From positions 558,001 through 622,000 of the forward strand of contig CAWACW010000016.1 of the NCBI GenBank assembly GCA_963780635.1: a stretch of DNA of 64,000 nt, read 5' to 3'. The stretch is from DATEPR01 sp963780635. GTDB lineage: Bacteria; Actinomycetota; Actinomycetes; Mycobacteriales; Pseudonocardiaceae. The notes under the pieces are model-generated. The model saw only the letters and a program-made list of their open reading frames with translations, was not told the DNA's origin and made no database searches. This document shows positions 35,160 to 44,077 of the stretch, piece by piece. Made by a program: the position numbers and the translations under genes. Numbering within the stretch: position 1 is the first letter of the stretch; each line of letters opens with the position of its first letter.

Positions 35160-36107
35160 ATGAAGATCGGCATCGTGGGTGCGGGCGCTGTGGGGGCGGC
35201 GACCGCCCTGTCGTTGATCGAGCGCGGTGGCATGTGCCGGGAACTGGTGCTGATCGACCGGGACACGGCCCGCGCCAAGGGCGTGGCCGCCGACATGCGG
35301 TACGCGTCCCCGCTCTCGCCGGTCGTCGACGTGCGGGCGGGGGACTACGCCGACCTGGCGGGCGCGGCCCTGGTGATCATCACGGCAGGCGTGAACGAGA
35401 AGGCCGGTGGTGCGACCGACCGCGGCGACCCGCAGGGCAGGTTGCGGCTCGTGGACACCAACGCCCGCGTCTACGCCGATGTCGTACCCCGCGTCGTGGC
35501 CGTCGCGCCGGACGCGGTGCTGATGGTGGTGACCGACCCGCCCGACCCCCTCGCCGACCTGACCCGCGAACTCGCCGGCCACGACCGGGTGTTCTCCACC
35601 GGCACGCTGATCGACAGCCTGCGCTTCCGCGTCCACCTGGCCGACCGGCTGCGGGTGCGGGCGCGGGACGTGCACGCGATGGTGGTCGGCGAACACGGCA
35701 CGTCCGAGGTGCTGCTCTGGTCGTCGGCGACCGTCGGCGGGATCCGGGTCCTGGACCTGCTCAGCGAGGGGGACACGCCCGTCGAGCGGCTGCGCGAGGA
35801 CATCGAGAACGACATCCGCTACGCCAACATCACCATCATCGAGGGCACCGGGGCCAGCCAGTACGGCATCGGTGCGGTCTCCGCCCGGCTCGCCGAGGCC
35901 GTCCTGCGCGACGAGCGCGCTGTGCTGCCGGTCGCCGCGTACAACGACAAGTACGGCGTGACGCTGTCCCTGGCCTGTGTGCTGGGCGCGGGTGGTGTGC
36001 AGCAGATGCACGAGCCCGCCATGACCGACGAGGAGCGCGCGGCACTGCATCGCAGCGCCGAGGCGTTGCGCACCGCCGCTCGGCGTGCCCTGGCCGCCGC
36101 CGGGTAG
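35160..36107 (+). CDS. Lactate/malate-dehydrogenase-family protein, atypical
   Basis: A 315-aa NAD-dependent 2-hydroxyacid dehydrogenase fold. The cofactor loop GAGAVGAA (7-14), Asp152 and Arg155 (IDSLRFR) and catalytic His179 (GEHGTSEV) are kept. Unusual: the conserved SNPVDVL reads TDPPDPL (125-131), and the substrate loop after ITAGVNEK carries several extra residues (AGGATDRGDPQGR). It may act on a substrate other than lactate or malate. ATG 35160; no operon partners. Confidence 0.85.
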   Translation: MKIGIVGAGAVGAATALSLIERGGMCRELVLIDRDTARAKGVAADMRYASPLSPVVDVRAGDYADLAGAALVIITAGVNEKAGGATDRGDPQGRLRLVDTNARVYADVVPRVVAVAPDAVLMVVTDPPDPLADLTRELAGHDRVFSTGTLIDSLRFRVHLADRLRVRARDVHAMVVGEHGTSEVLLWSSATVGGIRVLDLLSEGDTPVERLREDIENDIRYANITIIEGTGASQYGIGAVSARLAEAVLRDERAVLPVAAYNDKYGVTLSLACVLGAGGVQQMHEPAMTDEERAALHRSAEALRTAARRALAAAG

Positions 36108-36533
36108 TCCAGCGGCCACGGCAAGCGAGATCGCCGGTCGGTGGTCGCACCGCGGCCGAGCCGAGCCGAGGACCACGTCATGGGCACAGGTCACCGGGGT
36201 GGCGTTCCGGTACGACGAGAAGAACGTCGTCGAGCTCTCCTCGACGACACCCGTCACAGAACCTGCGCCGCGCACACGACGCTGTTCATCGTGGACCCGG
36301 CCAGGCCCTGCCGGACGCTGGAGATCCAACTTGCCCCGGACTCGACTTCTCCTTCGCCCGGACCGACGGTGCCCAGTACGGCCAGGTGCGACGAGCCCGA
36401 GCTGCCCGGCGGGACGCGCGCCATCGTGACCTCGCGGCCGGTCAGGATCAAGGGAGCCGACCTCACCTGCCACCGTTCCTACCCGGTCGCAGGTTCGGCC
36501 GGGCGAGCGCGCGACCGCCGGTAGGGTCGGCGT
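36108..36533. other. Intergenic stretch, possible gene remnant
   Basis: An open plus-strand frame (36141-36524) reads with some protein-like texture around LFIVDPARPCRTLEIQLAPDS but has no family I know and no good start. I treat the 426 bp as non-coding or decayed. Confidence 0.35.
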
Positions 36534-37205
36534 GTGCTCGCGATTCCCGGAACGCTCTGCTCGCCCGCCGTGTTCGACCGGCTGGCCGAGCGGCTGGCGG
36601 GTCGCGAGGCGATCGACGCGGTGTCGTGGCTGACCGAACCTGGCCCGTGGGACATCGCGACGGTCGCCGAGCGGATCGCGACGGGCTTGAGCGGCCCGGT
36701 GCCGGTGCTCGGTCATTCCACCGGCGGGGCCATCGCGCTGTGGTTGGCGCTGGAGCATCCGGAGCTGGTGTCCCGGCTGCTGCTCGTGGACACCGGCGCG
36801 CACATGCGCGGGCACGGTGACGTGGCCGCGATCATCACCACGGTCGAGACGTCCTGGGGTCCCGACCTCCACCGGGCGGTGCTGGCACGGTCCTTCGCGA
36901 CACCACCGGCCGACGAGGATCTCCAGGTACTGCTGGCCTACGCGGCGGCCGTGCCGCGGGAGGCGGTCCTCGACGTGCTGCGCTCGCAACGGGACCTCGA
37001 CCTGACGGCCAGGCTGGCCGAGTTGACGTGCCCGGTGACGGTCCTGCACGGCACGCTCGACCCGACGCGAACGCCCGAGCAGGCCCGCGAACTGGCCGAC
37101 GCGATCCCCGGCGCGACCCTCCGCCTGCTCGACGCCGGCCACACGCCGGTCTACGAGGCCCCGGACGAGGTGGCTGCCGAGGTACTGGCACTGCTGGCCC
37201 GCTGA
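36534..37205 (+). CDS. Alpha/beta hydrolase, short form
   Basis: A 223-aa alpha/beta hydrolase with IPGTLCSP oxyanion loop, nucleophile Ser62 (GHSTGG), Asp in LHGTLDPTRTPEQ and His in DAGHTPVYEAP. It has a minimal cap, as in MenH/BioH/EstA-like enzymes. GTG start (36534). It converges on an SDR gene. Confidence 0.85.
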   Translation: MLAIPGTLCSPAVFDRLAERLAGREAIDAVSWLTEPGPWDIATVAERIATGLSGPVPVLGHSTGGAIALWLALEHPELVSRLLLVDTGAHMRGHGDVAAIITTVETSWGPDLHRAVLARSFATPPADEDLQVLLAYAAAVPREAVLDVLRSQRDLDLTARLAELTCPVTVLHGTLDPTRTPEQARELADAIPGATLRLLDAGHTPVYEAPDEVAAEVLALLAR

Positions 37206-37231
37206 CCTGTGCTAGCCAGTCCGTACCGGCC

Positions 37232-37999
37232 TCAGTCGGCCAGTTCGGCCCCGGTCAGGTCGGCGCAGTAGGCCAGCAGCTCGTCGCCGAACCGTTCGTC
37301 GTGCACCGCGGGGTGCGTGTCCCGCGGCCGGTGGTGGTGGAAGAAGCCGCCGGTGACCGTCGCGGCCGGGTCGTCGGACACCGCGAGCCACACCTGCGTG
37401 GCGGTGCCCTCGGACAGCTCGCCCGGAGCGCCCGGCCCGCCCATCCTGGTGGGCACCCAGCCGGGGTCGACCGCGTTGCTGAGCACCCGGGGCCGGCGCC
37501 TGGCGACCGCGGCGGCGAGTACGGCGTCGAAGAGTTTGCTGTCCGAGTAGGCCTGCGCGCCGTTCCACCGCTGCCGGGTCCACTGCGGATCGGACAGGTC
37601 GGCGTCGCCGCCACGGTGCATGCCGGAACTGAGATACACCAAGCGATCGGGCGCCGGGAGCAACGCCGTGAGCAGGTAGGGCGCGAGCACGTTGACGGCG
37701 AACACGTGCTCAAGGCCGTCCTCGGTCTCGACCCGGCGACGTTCCCGGTAACCGATCCCGGCGTTGTGGATCACCGCGTCGAACGGGCCCGCGTCGGCCG
37801 CCTGTGCCGCCACCTGCCGTACCCCGGCCAGCGTGCTCAGGTCACCGACGACCACACCGGCCGCCCCTGGCACGGTCGTGTCGCGCGCCCGCTGCTCGTT
37901 CCTGGCGTGCAGCACGGCCTCGTGCCCCTGCTCGACCAGGGATTCGGCCGCCATCCGCCCGAGCCCGTCAGCCGAGCCGGTGACCAGTACTCGCGCCAT
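37232..37999 (-). CDS. SDR-family oxidoreductase
   Basis: A 255-aa SDR with GSADGLGR cofactor loop (7-14), HNAG, YLSSGMHRGG serine and AYSDSK (YxxxK). Motif style is that of retinol/protochlorophyllide-like extended SDRs, common and mostly uncharacterised in actinomycetes. ATG 37999. Divergent from an NAD(P)-binding protein with 58 bp between starts, so they share a promoter region. Confidence 0.88.
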   Translation of the reverse strand: MARVLVTGSADGLGRMAAESLVEQGHEAVLHARNEQRARDTTVPGAAGVVVGDLSTLAGVRQVAAQAADAGPFDAVIHNAGIGYRERRRVETEDGLEHVFAVNVLAPYLLTALLPAPDRLVYLSSGMHRGGDADLSDPQWTRQRWNGAQAYSDSKLFDAVLAAAVARRRPRVLSNAVDPGWVPTRMGGPGAPGELSEGTATQVWLAVSDDPAATVTGGFFHHHRPRDTHPAVHDERFGDELLAYCADLTGAELAD

Positions 38000-38057
38000 T
38001 CGTGCAGTATGCGCGTCGCCGCGCGCGTCCTGCCCCGGTGCTGGCAGGGTGCACGCC

Positions 38058-38705
38058 ATGAAGGTGCTGCTGTTCGGCGCGACCGGGATGGTCGGCCAGG
38101 GTGTGTTGCTGGAATGCCTGGCAGACGAGCGCGTCGAGCAGGTGCTCGCCGTCGGCAGGACGGCCACTGGGCGGCAGCACCCGAAGCTGCGCGAGATCGT
38201 CCGGCCGGACCTGTTCGACCTCGACGACGTGCGGGACGACCTGGCCGCCAGCGACGCCTGTCTCTTCTGCCTCGGCGTGTCCTCGACCGGCATGCGGGAG
38301 GCCGACTACCGCAGGATCACCTACGACCTGACCCTGTCGGTCGCCCGGGTCCTCGGCGACGGGACGACGTTCTGCTACGTGTCCGGCCAGGGCACCAACG
38401 AAGGCGGCAGGCTGATGTGGGCGCGGGTCAAGGGCACCACCGAGAACGCCTTGGCCGCGCTGCCGTTGCGAGCTGTGATGTTCCGCCCCGGCTTCATCCA
38501 GCCGATGGACGGCGTCACGTCGAAGACCCGGCTCTACGCGGCCGTCTACCGGTGGACCCGGCCGCTGTTGCCGCTGCTCCGCCGGGCCGTCCCAGGTTTC
38601 GTGACCACGACGCGGGCCGTCGGCCGCGCGATGATCGCGGTGGCGGCGAACGGCTCACCCAAACGGATCCTGGAGAACAGGGACATCAACGAGCTGGGCG
38701 CATGA
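38058..38705 (+). CDS. NAD(P)H-binding (atypical SDR/epimerase-like) protein
   Basis: A 215-aa Rossmann protein of the NmrA/HTATIP2-like group: GATGMVGQG at 7-15, then YVSGQGTNEGG and VKGTTENAL. It resembles YwnB/oxidoreductase HTATIP2 forms that bind NADPH without the YxxxK motif. Substrate unknown. A perfect hairpin terminator follows its stop. Confidence 0.85.
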   Translation: MKVLLFGATGMVGQGVLLECLADERVEQVLAVGRTATGRQHPKLREIVRPDLFDLDDVRDDLAASDACLFCLGVSSTGMREADYRRITYDLTLSVARVLGDGTTFCYVSGQGTNEGGRLMWARVKGTTENALAALPLRAVMFRPGFIQPMDGVTSKTRLYAAVYRWTRPLLPLLRRAVPGFVTTTRAVGRAMIAVAANGSPKRILENRDINELGA

Positions 38706-38741
38706 CGAAGCCCGTGCGGTGAACCCACCGCACGGGCTTCG
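38706..38741. terminator. Bidirectional terminator hairpin
   Basis: A perfect 16-bp stem (CGAAGCCCGTGCGGTG and CACCGCACGGGCTTCG) with a 4-base loop starts right after the stop codon and separates convergent genes. Confidence 0.85.
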
Positions 38742-38755
38742 CCGGTTGCCGTTGG

Positions 38756-39610
38756 TTACTGCGCGACGGCGGGCTCGACCTCACCCGTCATGGCGTTGAT
38801 CGTGGGCTCCTGGGCCTTGGTGCGCTGGCCGAGGATGCCGTAGGTGACGCCGACGAGCAACCCGCCGCCGACCAGGTTGCCCAGGCCGACCCACAGCAGG
38901 TTGTTGGCGAACGCGCCGACCGTGGCGCCCGGCGTGCCGGAGAACAAGGCGAGCGAGAACGTGGTCATGTTGGCGACGACGTGCTCGAAGCCGGAGCCGA
39001 CGAACGCCAGCAGGCACCAGAAGATCAGGAACATCTTGGCGCCGTCGGACTTCGTGCGCGCGGCGGCCCACACCGCCAGGCAGACCAGGAAGTTGCACAG
39101 GACGCCGCGGAAGAACAGCGTGGCGGCCGACTCCGCGGTCTTCGCCTTGATCAACGACGCCAGCAACAGCGCGCCGGCACCGGTGTGGCCAGGGGTCGCA
39201 CCGATGTTGATGATCCCGGCCTCGTGCACGATCCACGAGAACACGACGGCACCGACGAGGTTGCCGACGAACGAGAAGACGATCACCACGATGGCGGTGA
39301 CGACCGTGGCACGCTTCTTGGCGACGCCTTGCACCATCGTCATCATGTTGCCGGTGGACAGCTCTGCCCCGGCGAACACGACGAGCGTCAACGCGATGCC
39401 GAAGACCGCACCCTGGATCAACTTCGTCCACGGCGACTCGACGGCGTTCAGCGGGCCGGTGACCGCCAGTAGCAGGACGAGTGCGATACCGATGTAGGAC
39501 CCGGCCAGCATCGAGCTGAGCAGGTACCGACCCGGCCGACGCACGTCGTTGCCCTTGGTCTCGGCCACGGCACCCTGGTCGTCCAAGGCCTCGGTGAGGG
39601 GAATAGGCAT
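38756..39610 (-). CDS. Formate/nitrite transporter family channel
   Basis: A 284-aa FocA/NirC-type channel with six hydrophobic segments. The family motif GFEHVVANM is present; NFLVCLAVW and the AELSTGNM loop are also typical. It conducts formate, nitrite or other small anions across the membrane. ATG 39610 follows AAGGGAGA. It stands alone, with no nitrite reductase or formate dehydrogenase nearby, so the anion cannot be chosen. Confidence 0.92.
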   Translation of the reverse strand: MPIPLTEALDDQGAVAETKGNDVRRPGRYLLSSMLAGSYIGIALVLLLAVTGPLNAVESPWTKLIQGAVFGIALTLVVFAGAELSTGNMMTMVQGVAKKRATVVTAIVVIVFSFVGNLVGAVVFSWIVHEAGIINIGATPGHTGAGALLLASLIKAKTAESAATLFFRGVLCNFLVCLAVWAAARTKSDGAKMFLIFWCLLAFVGSGFEHVVANMTTFSLALFSGTPGATVGAFANNLLWVGLGNLVGGGLLVGVTYGILGQRTKAQEPTINAMTGEVEPAVAQ

Positions 39611-40148
39611 GATGTCTCCCTTCAGGGGCAACGATGGCCCGCGAACATCATTCGTAATATGTTGACGCGTTATCACGCACCGGTCCATACAATGCGTGTT
39701 ACGTATCCGAATGGAGCACCGCTCCGCCGGTGGTCCGGCCGGACGCGTTGCTGGGCGAGGAGCGTATCCCCTTGTCGTATCGGCGTTTCCGTTCGGCGCC
39801 CGCTCGGCCGAACGGCACAGTCCTGGATGCTCCAAATGCCGAATTATCGCATCATGGAATTACCGCATGATGGAATTTGGCGGTTGATTCAACGGTTGAT
39901 CGAGACTCACCCGGAACAACACCCGCTCACTCTCCGCGACTGTCGGGGTCGACGAGTGTGGGCACCGCTGTACTGCTACGGGCTTGTAGAGGCCGGCACT
40001 CCGCCGCTGCCGGACCCCGACGGAGTCCACGAGACGAATCTGTCGGCGAGGGATTAATTGGAGTGTGTCGCACGGAACAAATGAATTCGTGGCGGACTGC
40101 GACGTAATTCCATTCTGTGAAACGTGCACTGATGAGATGCTCCGAACT
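39611..40148. other. Intergenic region, no gene seen
   Basis: About 540 bp of lower-GC DNA between the formate/nitrite channel and the sulfur-type ABC operon. Short frames here show no codon bias. It holds the channel's promoter region (an AT-rich patch near 39640-39670) and ends at the leader-peptide promoter. Confidence 0.5.
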
Positions 40149-40178
40149 TTGACACGATCGTTCGGCGCCACGCATACT
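40149..40178 (+). promoter_or_regulatory. Promoter of leaderless cysteine leader transcript
   Basis: A consensus -35 TTGACA (40149-40154), 18-base spacer and -10 CATACT (40173-40178). Transcription would start near 40185-40186, at or next to the GTG of the leader peptide, giving a leaderless mRNA. No ribosome-binding site precedes that GTG, which fits. Confidence 0.7.
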
Positions 40179-40185
40179 CGCTGAC

Positions 40186-40263
40186 GTGGTCATACCGACG
40201 AACCCCCTGGTACGGCGGCTGTATCTGGACTTCGCGCTGTTCGTCGGCGCGGTCTGCCGCTGA
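40186..40263 (+). CDS. Cysteine-type leader peptide (25 aa)
   Basis: A 25-residue frame starting GTG and ending Val-Cys-Arg-stop, with LVRRLYLD in the middle. This fits the actinobacterial leader-peptide family (LVxRRHVDL...CR-stop) found before sulfur-assimilation and sulfur-compound transport genes. There, ribosome stalling at cysteine codons near the end senses cysteine shortage. A hairpin begins 5 bases after the stop. The next gene is a permease of the sulfonate-transporter family, the expected target. Family assignment is by recall; expression is not shown here. Confidence 0.75.
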   Translation: MVIPTNPLVRRLYLDFALFVGAVCR

Positions 40264-40267
40264 CGTC

Positions 40268-40303
40268 ATTCGCCGTGCCGTTCGTTTTCGGCACGGTTCG
40301 AAT
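40268..40303 (+). promoter_or_regulatory. Attenuator-like hairpin after the leader peptide
   Basis: ATTCGCCGTGCCG pairs with CGGCACGG-tt-CGAAT: 13 base pairs, one 2-base bulge and an 8-base loop. It starts 5 bases after the leader stop and 80 bp before the permease, the geometry of a ribosome-position-sensitive attenuator. Confidence 0.6.
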
Positions 40304-40347
40304 CGAGGCAGAAATCGCCACGTCAGCGACAGTACTGGAGGGTGTTC

Positions 40348-41145
40348 GTGCAATCCGCCACCGTGCGCAGGGTCAGACGTGCCCGGCGTCTTCTGGTGCC
40401 GGTGCTGTCCATCGTGGTCGGCATCGCACTGTGGCAGCTGGTGATCGTCGTCGTCCATCCCAACCCGCTGGCCGTGGTCGGCCCGGGTGACGTGGTACGC
40501 GACGCCATCACGCTGACCAGGGCAGGCACGCTCTGGCCGGACATCCGGCTGAGCGTGGTGCAGCTGCTGGTCGGCATGGTGATCGCGGTCGTCCTCGGCA
40601 CGCTGGTCGGCCTGCTGCTGGGTGCGAACCGGTGGATCGGTGCCGCGGTCGGGCCGTGGGTGACCGCGCTCTACACGATCCCGGTGATCGCGGTGGCACC
40701 CCTGGTCATCGTGGGCCTCGGCATCGGCGACACAGCGAAGATCGCCATCGTCGCCGCGTCCGGCTTCTTCCCCGTCGCGATCAACACCCAGGCGGGCGCG
40801 AGCCAGGTGATCCAGAGCAGCCTGCGCGACGTGCCTCGCTCGTTCCGGGCGAACCGCTGGGAAACCCTGCTGTTCCTGGTGATCCCGGGCACGGTTCCGT
40901 TCGTCCTGACCGGCATCCGGCTGGCCATCGGACGCGCCCTGATCGCGCTCGTCGCCGCCGACCTGTTCGGTTCCACGTCCGGCATCGGCTACCTGATCCT
41001 CGCAGGCCAGCAGAACCTCAAGACCGACGACGTGTACGTGGGCGTCGTGACGCTGAGCGTGATCGGCATCGCGGCCACCGCACTGGTCGCCCTGTTCGAA
41101 CGCCGGGTGACCGCCTCCCGGACTGCCAGAACGGACAATTCATGA
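40348..41145 (+). CDS. ABC transporter permease, SsuC/TauC type
   Basis: A 265-aa inner-membrane permease of the sulfonate/nitrate/taurine family, with a basic N-tail and about six hydrophobic segments. The EAA-like loop (LRDVPRSFRANRWETLLFLVIPGTVPFVLTG) sits in the second half. GTG 40348 is chosen because GGAGGG ends five bases upstream; GTG 40342 is less well spaced. The cysteine-type leader in front argues for a sulfur-containing substrate. Coupled to the ATPase by ATGA. Confidence 0.92.
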   Translation: MQSATVRRVRRARRLLVPVLSIVVGIALWQLVIVVVHPNPLAVVGPGDVVRDAITLTRAGTLWPDIRLSVVQLLVGMVIAVVLGTLVGLLLGANRWIGAAVGPWVTALYTIPVIAVAPLVIVGLGIGDTAKIAIVAASGFFPVAINTQAGASQVIQSSLRDVPRSFRANRWETLLFLVIPGTVPFVLTGIRLAIGRALIALVAADLFGSTSGIGYLILAGQQNLKTDDVYVGVVTLSVIGIAATALVALFERRVTASRTARTDNS

Positions 41146-41990
41146 CGCTGATCGGCGACCGCACCGAACTGGTCATCGACGTCCACGCCGCCAACGCGCA
41201 CTATCCGACCGCGTCCGGCCCGCTGCCGGTACTGGACAGCGTGGACCTGCAGGTGCATCGCGGCGAGGTGCTGGCCGTCGTCGGCCCGAGCGGCTGCGGC
41301 AAGACGACACTGCTGCGCGCGATGCAGGGTCTGGCCACGGTGGACTCGGGGGAGATCACCGTGCACGGCCGCACGCCGGACCGGAGCATGGACAGCGGCT
41401 ACGTATTCCAGCAGCCGTCGCTGTTCCCGTGGTGGAGCGTGCGCCGCAACATCGAGTTCGGGCTGCGCCTGCGGTCGCACCGTGGCCGCGTGCCGGCGCA
41501 CGAACGGCGGGAGCGGGTCGACCAGCTCATCGACCTCGTCGGTCTGACCGGATTCGACGACTTCCGGCCCGCCGGGCTGTCCGGCGGCATGCAGCAGCGG
41601 GTGAACCTGGCCAGGGCGCTGGCCGTCGACCCGGCCGTGCTGCTGCTGGACGAACCGTTCAGCGCGGTCGACACCCTGACCAGGGAACGGTTGCAGCGCG
41701 TGCTGTCCGCGACGCTGGACACCCTGGGCACGGCAGCGGTGATCGTCACCCACGACATCTCCGAGGCGGTGTTCCTCGGTGACCGCGTGGCCGTGATGAG
41801 CGAGCGGCCCGGCCACATCGTGGCGGTCTTCGACGTGCCCGCGACCCGGCCGAGGACCGAGGACTTCCAGCACAGCGAGGAGCTGGCGGCCCTGGCCGCC
41901 CTGATCTACCAGCGCCTCAAGGCGGGCGACGAACGGGCCGCCGCCGAGGCCACGGCACGGCACCACCCGACCACCGGAGAGACCACCTGA
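41142..41990 (+). CDS. ABC transporter ATP-binding protein, SsuB/TauB type
   Basis: A 282-aa ATPase with Walker A GPSGCGKTT, Q-loop FQQPSLFPWWS, signature LSGGMQQRVNLARAL, Walker B LLLLDEPFSAVD and H-loop VTHDISEAV. It is coupled at both ends: ATGA with the permease and TGATG with the binding protein. Partner of the permease before it. Confidence 0.93.
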   Translation: MTLIGDRTELVIDVHAANAHYPTASGPLPVLDSVDLQVHRGEVLAVVGPSGCGKTTLLRAMQGLATVDSGEITVHGRTPDRSMDSGYVFQQPSLFPWWSVRRNIEFGLRLRSHRGRVPAHERRERVDQLIDLVGLTGFDDFRPAGLSGGMQQRVNLARALAVDPAVLLLDEPFSAVDTLTRERLQRVLSATLDTLGTAAVIVTHDISEAVFLGDRVAVMSERPGHIVAVFDVPATRPRTEDFQHSEELAALAALIYQRLKAGDERAAAEATARHHPTTGETT

Positions 41991-43075
41991 TGCGCACCCG
42001 AAGTACCACCCTCCGGCAGCGCCTGCGCCGCGTGCTGCCCGTCCTCGTCGTGCCGACGGTGCTCGCCGTCGCCGCCGCCTGCGGCAGCGCGTCCGGCGCC
42101 GAGCCCGGATCGGGTTCGACCACCGACCTGACCGTGCCCGCCGGTTCGGTGTCCGCGGCTCAGGGCTCGCTCCAGTACACGATCAGCAAGGGCTTCTTCA
42201 GCCGCAACGGCCTGCACGTGACCACACCGCTGTCGGCCGAGGGCCAGCTCAAGGCCGCCATCGTGGCCGGGTCGGTCGACTTCGACCAGCTCGCCGGCGG
42301 CGACGTGCTCGACCTGTACGCCGAGCACGTCGGCATGAAGGCGATCGCCTGCACCGCCACCAACACCGGTTACTACCTCTACGCGCAGCGCGGCGTCACG
42401 TCGGTCGCCGCACTGACCGGCAAGACCGTCGGCGTGCCGTCGCTGGGCGGCGCACCGCAGGTGGCGATGGAGGCCTACCTGGTCAGCAAGGGCCTGGCCC
42501 CCACCGCGGTCAAGTTCGTCGCGCTGGGCTCGATCCCGAACGTGCTGGCCGCGCTGACCGGCGGCAAGGTGGACAGCGGCCTGCTGTCCACGCCGTTCAA
42601 CAGCAAGGCCGACGCGGCAGGCCTGCCCGATCTCGGCTACGCCACCGGCCCGCCCAGCCCCTACATCGTCAACGCGGCCTGGGCGAAGCAGCATCCGACG
42701 GTGGTCACGGCGATCATCAAGAGCCTCGCCGAGGGTACCTGGGCCTACCAGCTGGACCAGCCCGGTGCCACCCAGGTGCTGGCGAAGTTCCTCAGCCTCG
42801 ACCCGACCACGAAGTCCGGGCAGGCGGCCCTGAGCCGCAGCTTCACGTCGTACCTGCCGCCGGTCCAGGCACCGCCGGGCCGCTGCCTGGCCGCCGACTT
42901 CGCACCGTACGTGCGCTACCAACCGGCGGCGCAACAGCAGGCCCTGCGCGACCTCGGCCCGCTGTTCGACAACTCCTATGTGGACGCACTGGACAAGCAG
43001 GGCTTCTACACCGGCCTGCAGAAGAAGTACGGGCCGCTGCCCAACCACACGACCATCGCCCAGGTCCTGCGCTGA
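41990..43075 (+). CDS. ABC transporter substrate-binding lipoprotein (SsuA/NMT1-like)
   Basis: A 361-aa binding protein. Lipoprotein signal with lipobox ending LAVAAAC (Cys31). The mature part is a NMT1/SsuA-like bilobal domain (SKGFFSRNGLHVTTPLSAEG, then GKTVGVPSLGGAPQVAMEAYL). It delivers the ligand to the permease pair encoded upstream. Its start codon overlaps the ATPase stop. Confidence 0.92.
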   Translation: MRTRSTTLRQRLRRVLPVLVVPTVLAVAAACGSASGAEPGSGSTTDLTVPAGSVSAAQGSLQYTISKGFFSRNGLHVTTPLSAEGQLKAAIVAGSVDFDQLAGGDVLDLYAEHVGMKAIACTATNTGYYLYAQRGVTSVAALTGKTVGVPSLGGAPQVAMEAYLVSKGLAPTAVKFVALGSIPNVLAALTGGKVDSGLLSTPFNSKADAAGLPDLGYATGPPSPYIVNAAWAKQHPTVVTAIIKSLAEGTWAYQLDQPGATQVLAKFLSLDPTTKSGQAALSRSFTSYLPPVQAPPGRCLAADFAPYVRYQPAAQQQALRDLGPLFDNSYVDALDKQGFYTGLQKKYGPLPNHTTIAQVLR

Positions 43076-43117
43076 GCCTGGCCGAACTGTCACCCACCCC
43101 GAGAAAGGCATTGCACC

Positions 43118-44020
43118 ATGGCACTCAAGAAGATCGTCAGCGAGACATCGAGCCCCATCTTCTCGCTGCCCTATTTCGTGGCCCGCGACGAGGGATACTT
43201 CGCCGAGGAAGGGCTGGAACTGGAGCTGGTCCGCAAGGGCGAGCGCGACGCGGCCATCACGCCGGTCGAGGACCACAAGCTGATCTCGTCGTTCAGCGCG
43301 TCGTCGTTCGAGACCGGTGACGCGACGCTGTACCGGGCCTGCGAGTGGGGTCAGATCCGCCGGTCCTACGACAGCGGCGTCGGCGGCCAGGTGGTCAGCA
43401 AGCGGGCAGCGGTCGGCAGCCAGGCCATCTTCGTGCGGCCGGACGACCCGGCCACCCACCCGCAGGACCTGGCCAACCGCACCGTCGCGGTGAACTTCCA
43501 CCACGGCTCGCACTACATCGGCATCCAGTCGCTGGAAGGCTTCGTGCGCAAGGACGAGATCAAGGTCGTGCACGTCGGCGGCCCGCGTGAGCGGTTCGAG
43601 GCGCTGCGTGACGGCCGGGTCGACGCGGCGGCCGTGATGGAGCCGTGGATCACCGTGGCCGAGAAGCTGGGCTACAAGCTGATCGTCGAGGCGTACTACG
43701 TCGGCTCGGAGATCGCCAGCCCCGACCTCGCGCCGGAGACCTTCGAGGCCATCCAGCGCGCGGTGATCAAGGCGGTCAACAAGATCAACGAGGACCCGAA
43801 GCCCTACCTGCACTACCTGATCGCGGACGTCCCCGAGGACATCGTCGCCCTGGCACCGGAGGACTTCCGCCGCGAGCGGCTGCGCTACACCGCGCCCGCC
43901 CCGTACCCGGCCGAGCAGTTCCAGCGCACCTACGAGTGGATGGTGGCCTGGGGTCTGATCCCGGAGGACGGCGAGTACACGCAGCTGGTCGACAACCGGA
44001 TTCCCCAGCTGGCCCTGTAG
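43118..44020 (+). CDS. SsuA/NMT1-fold protein without signal peptide
   Basis: A 300-aa protein with the binding-protein fold (PYFVARDEGYFAEEGLELELV near residues 18-38; HHGSHYIGIQSLEGFV; DAAAVMEPW), but the N-terminus is MALKKIVSETSS with no export signal or lipobox. A good GAAAGG precedes its ATG. It is probably cytosolic. Cytosolic members of this fold include the thiamine-precursor enzyme THI5 and the desulfinase DszB, so an enzyme acting on the imported sulfur compound is possible (inference); the DszB active-site Cys motif is not evident. A mis-annotated extracellular protein is less likely. Confidence 0.82.
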   Translation: MALKKIVSETSSPIFSLPYFVARDEGYFAEEGLELELVRKGERDAAITPVEDHKLISSFSASSFETGDATLYRACEWGQIRRSYDSGVGGQVVSKRAAVGSQAIFVRPDDPATHPQDLANRTVAVNFHHGSHYIGIQSLEGFVRKDEIKVVHVGGPRERFEALRDGRVDAAAVMEPWITVAEKLGYKLIVEAYYVGSEIASPDLAPETFEAIQRAVIKAVNKINEDPKPYLHYLIADVPEDIVALAPEDFRRERLRYTAPAPYPAEQFQRTYEWMVAWGLIPEDGEYTQLVDNRIPQLAL

Positions 44021-44035
44021 TCCTGGCTCGGCTCT

Positions 44036-44077
44036 GCGAACAGCCCCGTCGCCCGACCTGTGCGGCGGGGCTGCTCG
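44036..44077 (+). terminator. Hairpin terminator of the ABC operon
   Basis: Arms GAACAGCCCCGTCGC and GCGGCGGGGCTGCTC pair with one G-T and one mismatch. It begins 16 bases after the stop codon. Confidence 0.65.

Noticed and set aside
36141..36524. Possible 127-aa gene
   Set aside because: No convincing start, family or codon bias; kept only as a possible remnant in the gap note.
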